A DNA stretch of 5,267 bases from Candidatus Aminicenantota bacterium (lineage in GTDB: Bacteria > Acidobacteriota > Aminicenantia > S016-38): contig JAMOUL010000361.1 of NCBI GenBank assembly GCA_027062035.1, positions 1 to 5,267 of the forward strand. Direction: 5' to 3'. Below the pieces are notes generated by a model that did no database searches, was not told the DNA's origin, and saw nothing but the letters and a program-made list of their open reading frames with translations. Of the stretch, positions 1-4,594 are shown in pieces. The translations under genes were made by a program, and so were the position numbers. How positions within the stretch are numbered: position 1 is the stretch's first letter; the number at the start of each line of letters is the position of its first letter.

Positions 1-441
1 GGCTCCCAGACCGAGCCCACTCCTATGGGTAAGAAGATCTCGTACGGTTATTTCCCGGGTAACATAGGGATCATACATTCTAAAGGCGGGCAGGTATCTA
101 ATAACAGGGCCGTCCCAGGAAATTTTCCCTTCATCAACGAGAATGCCCAGAGCAGCTGCTGTAAATGCCTTCGTATTGGAAGCGATGCCGAAAAGCGTTT
201 CAGGAGTTACCGGGGTCTTTTCTCCCTTCTTTCGCACACCATATCCCCGGGCAAAAACAAGCCTGCCGTCCTTTACTACTGCAACAGCTATGCCCGGAAC
301 ATCCCACTTTGATTGGACCCTCTTAACGTAGGAATCGAAACCAGCAAAGAAGCTTTTACTTGTTCCAGCAAATAAAACATTTACAAACAGGACAATAGAA
401 AATAAAACACCTGCTTTTTTAAGCATTTTATCCTTAAGCAT
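1..441 (-). CDS. Secreted serine hydrolase, beta-lactamase/PBP family (partial, N-terminal 147 aa)
   Basis: The reverse strand is open from ATG 441-439 to the left edge, so the C-terminal part is missing. Residues 7-25 form a hydrophobic signal peptide (AGVLFSIVLFVNVLFA) with likely cleavage after Ala25, so the enzyme is exported. The mature part begins with the family pattern: WDVPGIAVAVVKDGRLVF at 46-63, then IASNTKAFTAAALG at 86-99. This holds the catalytic S88-x-x-K91 tetrad, where Ser is the nucleophile and Lys the base. DLLTHRSGLG at 135-144 is the usual 'LLTHTSG' stretch of the Beta-lactamase Pfam family (PF00144). The Tyr-x-Asn and third motifs would lie outside the window. Members include class C beta-lactamases, D-Ala-D-Ala peptidases and esterases such as EstB; this fragment cannot say which. 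A second in-frame ATG at 426-424 exists, but the ribosome site fits the 441 start. The gene is divergent from mntA. Confidence 0.93.
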   Translation of the reverse strand, partial: MLKDKMLKKAGVLFSIVLFVNVLFAGTSKSFFAGFDSYVKRVQSKWDVPGIAVAVVKDGRLVFARGYGVRKKGEKTPVTPETLFGIASNTKAFTAAALGILVDEGKISWDGPVIRYLPAFRMYDPYVTREITVRDLLTHRSGLGLGA

Positions 442-445
442 CTTT

Positions 446-454
446 ACCTCCTTT
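446..454 (-). promoter_or_regulatory. Shine-Dalgarno site of the serine hydrolase gene
   Basis: On the minus strand the sequence reads AAAGGAGGT, a near-perfect anti-16S match ending four bases before the ATG at 441. It decides the start codon in favour of 441 over the in-frame ATG at 426. It also contrasts with mntA and the DUF4846 gene, which have no such site. Confidence 0.85.
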
Positions 455-548
455 CAATAGTTTATCATTTACCTTTAATTTTGTAATTTTCCCCAAAAAC
501 CAGATGGGTCTTCCTTGGTGAAAATAATAAAAATCCGGAAAAATATTC

Positions 549-562
549 AGTTACCTGTAACT
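549..562. promoter_or_regulatory. Palindrome AGTTAC-CT-GTAACT, candidate operator of mntA-hepT
   Basis: Two perfect 6-base inverted arms flank a 2-base centre, just upstream of the -10 box at 575-580. The palindrome covers the place where a -35 box would sit (about 551-557). An overlapping alternative pairing exists between CAGTTA at 548-553 and TAACTG at 562-567. This position suits a repressor that blocks RNA polymerase, or an activator replacing a weak -35. What binds it is unknown; autoregulation by the toxin-antitoxin complex is an inference. Confidence 0.45.
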
Positions 563-571
563 AACTGGTTC

Positions 572-580
572 TGTTATAAT
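572..580 (+). promoter_or_regulatory. Extended -10 promoter of mntA (TG-T-TATAAT), probably leaderless
   Basis: A perfect TATAAT at 575-580 is preceded by TG at 572-573 with one intervening base, the extended -10 form that tolerates a poor -35. The nearest -35-like hexamer (TTACCT, 551-556) matches only three of six consensus bases. The -10 box ends six bases before ATG 587, so the expected transcription start, about seven bases downstream, falls on or next to the start codon. There is no Shine-Dalgarno site between them, which suggests a leaderless mRNA. Confidence 0.55.
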
Positions 581-586
581 ATTTTC

Positions 587-985
587 ATGGAGGAAAAGGA
601 AAGAATAATAAAGGCTATAAAAGATGTTCTTTCTAAATTTCCGGAGATTGTGTTTGCTTATATTTTCGGAAGTTTTCTTTATAGCGAAGATTTTAACGAC
701 ATAGATATAGCTATATATGTAAAAGGTGATTATAACCCGTTTGTTCTTCCTGTGAAAATAAAAGAAGAAATTTCTTCTTCAAAAATACTTGAAGATAGGT
801 ATCCTCCGGACCTATTTGATGTAAGGATTCTGAATGATGCCCCATTTTACTTTACAGGGGAAATAATGACTGATGGACTTTTGATAATCGACAGAGATTT
901 CGAACAAAGAGCAGCTCTCGCAGAAAAAATATCTGCCAAATACAGGGAATGTGCCGGAATCCTTAAAGAGGCTTCGATATTATGA
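587..985 (+). CDS. mntA: MntA-like minimal nucleotidyltransferase, antitoxin of a HepT/MntA module
   Basis: This is a 132-residue single-domain nucleotidyltransferase of the polymerase-beta superfamily. The core motif is FGSFLYSEDFNDIDIAIYV: G28-S29 bind the triphosphate, and D38 and D40 of D-I-D are metal ligands. D78 in LFDVRIL is the expected third acidic residue. Known MntA antitoxins use this site to transfer AMP onto a tyrosine of the partner HEPN toxin and silence it. The GS-to-DxD spacing is eight residues rather than the ten of classical GSX10DXD, a variant I believe is common in one subfamily. Start choice: the frame is open from a TTG at 515, but that lies upstream of the -10 box and lacks a ribosome site; 587 gives the usual family length. 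The gene overlaps hepT by four bases (ATGA, 982-985). It is A/T-rich: by hand count 33 of 120 bases are G/C at 601-720. Confidence 0.88.
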   Translation: MEEKERIIKAIKDVLSKFPEIVFAYIFGSFLYSEDFNDIDIAIYVKGDYNPFVLPVKIKEEISSSKILEDRYPPDLFDVRILNDAPFYFTGEIMTDGLLIIDRDFEQRAALAEKISAKYRECAGILKEASIL

Positions 986-1379
986 AATTGGATATAGAGC
1001 GTTTAATAATTGAAAGAAAAAATAAATACAAAAACTCCTTAACCATTCCGATCAGGAAATACTCAAGGATATCTGGAAGATTAAAGGGCTTAAATATTCC
1101 CTAATAGAAATTTCTGAAGCTATGGCAAATATCCTTCAACACATCCTGGCTAACAAAAGGGGAATTCCTGTCAGGGGATATGTAGATACCATTGTGAAGG
1201 CAGGAAAAGAGGGGATTATTTCTCCAGAACTTTCCTCGAAACTCAAGCCATTCTTTGATTTTAGAAATTCAATAGTTCATCACTACTGGATCATTTCTGA
1301 TGAAAAGCTACTGATACTTGTCAGAGAGAACCTGAATGATTTTGAAAGATTTGCAGAGGAAATCAAGCATTTATTTTAA
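982..1379 (+). pseudogene. hepT: HepT-like HEPN ribonuclease toxin, frameshifted near codon 15
   Basis: Translation from ATG 982 reads MKLDIERLIIERKNKYKNS and then runs out of family resemblance to a stop at 1102-1104. The frame shifted by one base is open from 1026 to the stop at 1377-1379 and reads on as a normal HepT: SDQEILKD, IEISEAMANILQHILA, then FRNSIVHHY. That last stretch (codons 1263-1286) is the toxin's R-x4-H-x-Y motif, with catalytic Arg and His and the Tyr that MntA AMPylates. Restoring one base between about 1024 and 1034, for example in the A5 run at 1030-1034, gives one continuous protein of 132 residues, the usual HepT length. The break is therefore a one-base loss: a real mutation, a homopolymer sequencing error, or less likely programmed recoding. 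The ATG overlaps the mntA stop, so translation is coupled. An 85-residue restart at ATG 1122 would keep the motif but lose the first helices. Confidence 0.85.
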
Positions 1380-1399
1380 AGGAATCAGTATAATTCCCT
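1379..1399 (-). terminator. Weak hairpin between convergent genes, possible terminator
   Basis: GGAAT (1381-1385) and ATTCC (1393-1397) can pair around a 7-base loop. Read on the minus strand the stem extends to seven pairs with one G-U, followed by only three Ts. It sits in the 28-base gap between the convergent hepT and exporter genes, where a terminator is expected, but it is short and poor in G/C. Confidence 0.25.
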
Positions 1400-1407
1400 G
1401 TTAAGTA

Positions 1408-2214
1408 CTAAATAAACTTCCATACTCTTAAGAAAGTGATCACTGCAATAAGAACCAGAAACCATCCGTAAAGATGCTTTATATTCCGGGTTTTTATGTG
1501 AACAGACACCCTGCTTCCTATCTGGGCTCCTATAAAGACAGGAAGAGCAAGGAGCAGAGCAGTGTGCCAGTTTACATGTCCGATGCTTGCGTGTCCCAGA
1601 AGCCCTGCAAGGGCAGTAAGTCCCACCATAAACGCGCTTGAACCTATGGCGATGGGCATGGGAATCCCGAAGAGAAGAACCATTATGGGAATCTTAACCA
1701 CCCCACCGCTTATCCCAACAATGCTTATAGTGGTACCCACAAGGAACATAATTGGAAACACACATGCGAGATTGAGATAGTAAACACTTCCATTCCACTC
1801 CCTTTTCCACATCAATATTGACTTCCTTCCAGCGTCCCTTATCCCACAAAGAGCGTACTGTTTTACAGGTGGGCGAATCATTAAAAACGCTGAAACAAGA
1901 AGTAAAAATATAAGAATTCCGGTCAAAAGATTCGAAGAGAAGAATCCTGAAAGAATTCCCCCTGTAAAAGCGCCTGCAGTTGTTGGAATCTCAAGCATAA
2001 AAGCAAGCTTCCAGTCCACCCTGTGTTCATGGCGAAATACAGTTGTTGCTGAAAAGGAAGTGATCAGTATAAGCAGAAGAGAAGTGGAGGCAGCCTCATT
2101 AAATGGGACTCCAAGCCAGAGCTGGATTGGAGTATAGAGGACTCCACCGCCTATTCCAAAAAAAGAAGCCACAAGAGCCGCCAGGAACAACACAACAACC
2201 AGAATCAAACTCAT
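1408..2214 (-). CDS. TauE/SafE-family membrane exporter (sulfite/organosulfonate-type permease)
   Basis: This is a 268-residue integral membrane protein made of two related halves, as in the TauE/SafE family (PF01925). Each half starts with a glycine-rich re-entrant signature in a hydrophobic segment: SFFGIGGGVLYTP at 17-29 and VGISGGVVKIPIM at 166-178. Further membrane segments are visible near 41-58, 70-90, 94-113, 148-165, 183-206, 217-236 and 247-264. The central linker (about 114-146) is charged. HRVDW at 64-68 and GHVNW at 212-216 are matching positions in the two repeats. The C-terminal GAQIGSR at 229-235 is also typical. Family members export sulfite, sulfoacetate or related anions, but many have unknown substrates and nothing here names one. 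A weak site (GGCAGG, 2222-2227) lies seven bases before the ATG. The gene follows the DUF4846 gene by 36 bases on the same strand and is probably co-transcribed. Confidence 0.9.
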   Translation of the reverse strand: MSLILVVVLFLAALVASFFGIGGGVLYTPIQLWLGVPFNEAASTSLLLILITSFSATTVFRHEHRVDWKLAFMLEIPTTAGAFTGGILSGFFSSNLLTGILIFLLLVSAFLMIRPPVKQYALCGIRDAGRKSILMWKREWNGSVYYLNLACVFPIMFLVGTTISIVGISGGVVKIPIMVLLFGIPMPIAIGSSAFMVGLTALAGLLGHASIGHVNWHTALLLALPVFIGAQIGSRVSVHIKTRNIKHLYGWFLVLIAVITFLRVWKFI

Positions 2215-2250
2215 TTATTTACCTGCCAGAACGAATTTTACTATTTTTTC

Positions 2251-3129
2251 TTAAAATCTTCTCATCTGTTTCTGTAAATCATCAAATATCCAGAATGGGG
2301 TTATCAACTTCTGGTCTAAAGCACGTATTTTATACCATGGGGACAACGTTTCATTGGTAGCCTTGAGTATGTAAATGCTCTGGGCAGGCATAAAGCTCTG
2401 GGCTATAAGGTACAGCCTTTCGCCGGTTTCTGAATTAACGGCCTCGTCCACAATTATGACTGCATGTCCGGGAAAACCTCCTTCCACAATCACATCACCA
2501 ATACCTGGTTTTTCTCCTGGTTTCAAAGCCTTCATCTGACGGGCAAGGGAATATGAACCTGCGTATGCAAATACCACTCTGAGATATCTCCTTAAATTTC
2601 TATAGGAAAAATCTCTCCCTTCCCTTTTAATCCATCTCACTCTGTTGTTGTGTATCAGAGGTCTATAGCCACGGGCCCATTTCAGAAAGCTGGCCGATGT
2701 TCCATTGGTGAAATTAAATGATATCTCTGAGAACCTCCCTCGGGAAAACAGATATTCCGCCCTTAAACGAATGACTGCATCCGCACATTGCTGAAGATTT
2801 TCGCCTCCAATATCTATATCCACAACCGCAAAATGACCCTCCTGTGAATAAAATCTTTTCCCATTGTAAAGCAATACAGGACTACCTTCAGGCTTCAGAG
2901 GAAGATATCTGAGCCATTCTGAAAAACTTCCCTTTTTAACCTCCGGTCTTTTATACCCATCGGGAGAACTTATTCTGCATACTATAGAGTTTTTATAATT
3001 ATAAGAGCTCAACCAGGGGTAAAATATCTCTCCTGAAGGAGGTTTGCAATGTGGTATCTGAGCGATTATAAGCTTTAGAAGGAAAATAAATCCTAAAAGA
3101 GCTGTGAGGATCTTCCATTCTTTTTTCAT
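2251..3129 (-). CDS. DUF4846 protein, exported or membrane-anchored, function unknown
   Basis: I recognise this 292-residue protein as DUF4846 (PF16138) from its order of motifs. These are GYKRPEVKKGSFSEWLRYLP (58-77), HFAVVDIDIG (99-108), LQQCADAVIRLRAEYLF (112-128), the FNFTNG and KWARGYRP stretches (138-157), FAYAGSYSL (187-195), IGDVIVEGGFPGHAVIIVD (210-228), AQSFMPAQSIYILK (243-256) and LSPWY (262-266). Residues 6-23 are hydrophobic after MKKEWK, giving a signal peptide or N-terminal anchor, so the rest is outside the cytoplasm. There is no lipobox (IPHC precedes Cys28). The length is normal for the family and nothing appears broken. The family has no established function that I know of. 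The conserved Cys115 at a helix start and His222 in a GHAV strand resemble a papain-like NlpC/P60 or CHAP cysteine hydrolase layout; this is inference. The start has no usable Shine-Dalgarno site (GAGG is one base from ATG), and a TATAAT lies six bases upstream. Confidence 0.88.
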   Translation of the reverse strand: MKKEWKILTALLGFIFLLKLIIAQIPHCKPPSGEIFYPWLSSYNYKNSIVCRISSPDGYKRPEVKKGSFSEWLRYLPLKPEGSPVLLYNGKRFYSQEGHFAVVDIDIGGENLQQCADAVIRLRAEYLFSRGRFSEISFNFTNGTSASFLKWARGYRPLIHNNRVRWIKREGRDFSYRNLRRYLRVVFAYAGSYSLARQMKALKPGEKPGIGDVIVEGGFPGHAVIIVDEAVNSETGERLYLIAQSFMPAQSIYILKATNETLSPWYKIRALDQKLITPFWIFDDLQKQMRRF

Positions 3130-3135
3130 GCCTCA

Positions 3136-3141
3136 ATTATA
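3136..3141 (-). promoter_or_regulatory. -10 box (TATAAT) of the DUF4846-exporter operon, probably leaderless
   Basis: On the minus strand a perfect TATAAT is followed by six bases (TGAGGC) and then the ATG at 3129. This is the same spacing as at mntA. The transcription start would fall at or within a base or two of the start codon. No good -35 box stands 16-18 bases upstream (TGAAAA matches three of six). The GAGG before the ATG is too close to act as a normal ribosome site. Confidence 0.5.
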
Positions 3142-3222
3142 AAGTTTTTTTGACTGGTTTTCATTGTATTGTTCAATTGTTACAGAAAAATCTTAATGTT
3201 ATCGATTTTTATGAAATAATAC

Positions 3223-3277
3223 TAATCTTACATAAAAAATAAAACAAATATTGAAATTATTTTGTTATGTAATATTA
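3223..3277. repeat. Long A/T-rich imperfect palindrome in the divergent promoter region
   Basis: The left arm is TAAT, C, TTACATAA, AAAATAA (3223-3242). The right arm is TTATTTT, a bulged G, TTATGTAA, T, ATTA (3257-3277). The arms give 4 + 8 + 7 base pairs with one C/T mismatch and one bulged base around a 14-base centre. The element overlaps the candidate promoter of the glycosyltransferase gene, with the -35 in the centre and the -10 at the right end. It has almost no G/C, so it is unlikely to be a terminator; an operator or DNA-bending site is more plausible. Chance is not excluded in such A/T-rich DNA. Confidence 0.45.
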
Positions 3278-3278
3278 T
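3251..3278 (+). promoter_or_regulatory. Candidate promoter of the glycosyltransferase-methyltransferase operon
   Basis: TTGAAA at 3251-3256 matches five of six -35 bases and TATTAT at 3273-3278 matches five of six -10 bases, with a 16-base spacer. Transcription would start near 3285, leaving a leader of about 105 bases before ATG 3392. The surroundings are very A/T-rich, so chance matches are possible. Confidence 0.45.
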
Positions 3279-3300
3279 AAAAAAGATATAAATTCAAGCA

Positions 3301-3366
3301 GGTAAACTATAGGACAATCTTATCAGTCCTGAATGGTAGGCTTGGTTTCGGCCACAAGGGTTTACC
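3301..3366 (+). promoter_or_regulatory. Potentially folded mRNA leader upstream of the glycosyltransferase gene
   Basis: GGTAAAC (3301-3307) is the exact complement of GTTTACC (3360-3366), with one further U-G pair possible inside. The closed region holds a hairpin AGGAC (3311-3315)/GTCCT (3326-3330) with a 10-base loop and a weaker CTTG (3341-3344)/CAAG (3355-3358) hairpin. This makes a three-way-junction shape that ends ten bases before the ribosome site. It matches no riboswitch consensus I can recall. A 7-base complement in a leader this size can arise by chance, so this is tentative. Confidence 0.3.
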
Positions 3367-3375
3367 CGCATGAAG

Positions 3376-3383
3376 AAGGGAGG
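3376..3383 (+). promoter_or_regulatory. Shine-Dalgarno site of the glycosyltransferase gene
   Basis: AAGGGAGG ends eight bases before ATG 3392. Two other ATGs close by (3370 and 3385) are in a different frame that soon stops, so this site supports 3392. Confidence 0.75.
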
Positions 3384-3391
3384 CATGAAGT

Positions 3392-4594
3392 ATGGAAGGA
3401 AAAAAAGTTTTATTTATCAGCTGGCAGGGGGGGATGGGACATGTAACCCGGGACCTTGCGATTGTTAAGGAATTATACCGTCTGGCTCCTGAGATAGAAG
3501 TTCTCTGGGTTGCTCATCCCCAGGCTGCCCGTTTTTTAAGCGAAGCTGGCGAAAAACTTCTGCCAGAAACCGATCAGGTGGAAGATTATAACCTGATTGG
3601 AAGACAGATAATAGAGGATTTCCGGCTTGACCTGGTAAAATACGCACAACTTTCAGCGGAGCCCAAGAGAAAAAATGCCAAACTCCTTGAACAATTACAA
3701 CGCAAATATGGCTTTGATTTAATCGTAGGAGACGAAATATATGGACCGCTGGTGGCTCTGGCCAGGGGAGAAATAGAACTGGATTGTCATGTTATCATGA
3801 TCGAGGATTTCATTCGCTATCAACCACTGGGCAAAAATCCGATTGTGAGAATAGCCGCATTTTTCAAGAACCGCCTTTTATCAACCTCAATTAAAAAGAC
3901 AGCATCCCAGATCACACATTTATTTGTAGGAGAATGGGAAGACGTTCCGGACAGACGATTTGATGTTTTTCTACCTCACTGCAGGGAATTTGTTCGGAAA
4001 TATTACCATTTATTGGGCTACATTGTTCGCTTTGATCCGGACAAATACCAAAACAAAAGTGAAGTTCGGAAGCAACTGGGGTATGGCCCTGAGCCTCTGG
4101 TAATCTGTGCTACAGGAGGAACAATAGCCGGTAAAGAATTACTGGAACTCTGCGGTCAGTCCTATCTACTGCTGAAAAAGGAGATACCCGATTTGAGAAT
4201 GGTTTTTATCTGTGGGGAGCTTTATGGCTACGAACCACCCAGATTGCCTTCAGATGCAGAGGTTCACAATTTTCTGCCAAACATTTATGAGCATTACGCT
4301 GCATGTGATACTGCAGTTGTGGTGGGTGGCGGGACAACAACCATAGAATTAACGGCTCTCAAAAAGCCATTTCTCTTTTTTCCTCTGGAAAATCAGTTCG
4401 ACCAGCAGCTTTTTGTTTCAGAACGTACCGAAAGACATGGAGCAGGAATCCGCATGGATTACCGAAAGACCACACCAGAAATGCTCGCTCAGGCTATCAA
4501 AGAAAATATGAACAGAAAGGTGGAACTGGGAGATATTCCCTTTGACGGTGCTAAAAAAGCCGCAGAACTTATAATAGAAAAATTAAATGCCTGA
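3392..4594 (+). CDS. GT-B fold glycosyltransferase, MurG/GT28-like
   Basis: This is a complete 400-residue, two-domain nucleotide-sugar glycosyltransferase. The N-terminal acceptor domain opens with KKVLFISWQGGMGHVTRDLA (4-23). This has the glycine-rich loop after the first strand seen in MurG, MGDG synthase and related GT-B enzymes. The C-terminal donor domain starts near 235 with LVICATGGTIAGKELLEL, then ELYGYEPPRLPSDAEVHNFLP. The sugar-nucleotide site follows: ACDTAVVVGGGTTTIELTAL (304-323) and FPLENQFDQQLF (330-341), where Glu333, Gln335 and Gln338/339 stand where MurG-type enzymes bind the donor. No signal peptide or membrane span is obvious, so it acts in the cytoplasm or on the inner membrane face. 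The acceptor and sugar cannot be told. It overlaps the methyltransferase by eight bases, implying one pathway. A run of seven Gs (3427-3433) encodes part of the glycine loop. A macrolide-type or lipid glycosyltransferase is an alternative. Confidence 0.87.
   Translation: MEGKKVLFISWQGGMGHVTRDLAIVKELYRLAPEIEVLWVAHPQAARFLSEAGEKLLPETDQVEDYNLIGRQIIEDFRLDLVKYAQLSAEPKRKNAKLLEQLQRKYGFDLIVGDEIYGPLVALARGEIELDCHVIMIEDFIRYQPLGKNPIVRIAAFFKNRLLSTSIKKTASQITHLFVGEWEDVPDRRFDVFLPHCREFVRKYYHLLGYIVRFDPDKYQNKSEVRKQLGYGPEPLVICATGGTIAGKELLELCGQSYLLLKKEIPDLRMVFICGELYGYEPPRLPSDAEVHNFLPNIYEHYAACDTAVVVGGGTTTIELTALKKPFLFFPLENQFDQQLFVSERTERHGAGIRMDYRKTTPEMLAQAIKENMNRKVELGDIPFDGAKKAAELIIEKLNA

Noticed and set aside
25..331. 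Two plus-strand open frames of 95 and 62 residues
   Set aside because: They lie opposite the serine hydrolase, whose reverse-strand frame shows a signal peptide and catalytic motif. Neither plus-strand frame resembles a protein or has a ribosome site.
515..586. TTG/GTG starts that would extend MntA by 24 residues
   Set aside because: They lie upstream of the promoter's -10 box, lack a ribosome site, and add sequence not expected for the compact MntA family.
1017..1023. A-AAA-AAT slippery heptamer as a programmed -1 frameshift site in hepT
   Set aside because: The -1 frame is closed immediately by TAA at 1023-1025, so slipping here would end translation rather than restore the toxin.
1122..1379. 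Independent 85-residue gene starting at ATG 1122
   Set aside because: Its frame continues upstream with recognisable HepT sequence to 1026, and no Shine-Dalgarno site precedes the ATG. It is the downstream part of a frameshifted gene.
1562..2360. Plus-strand open frames opposite the exporter and DUF4846 genes
   Set aside because: They are antisense shadows of two well-recognised minus-strand genes and show no domain of their own.
3333..3443. Small open frame from ATG 3333 reading MVGLVSATRVYPHEEG
   Set aside because: It is about 36 codons, has no ribosome site and runs out of frame into the glycosyltransferase gene. It looks protein-like but has no support.
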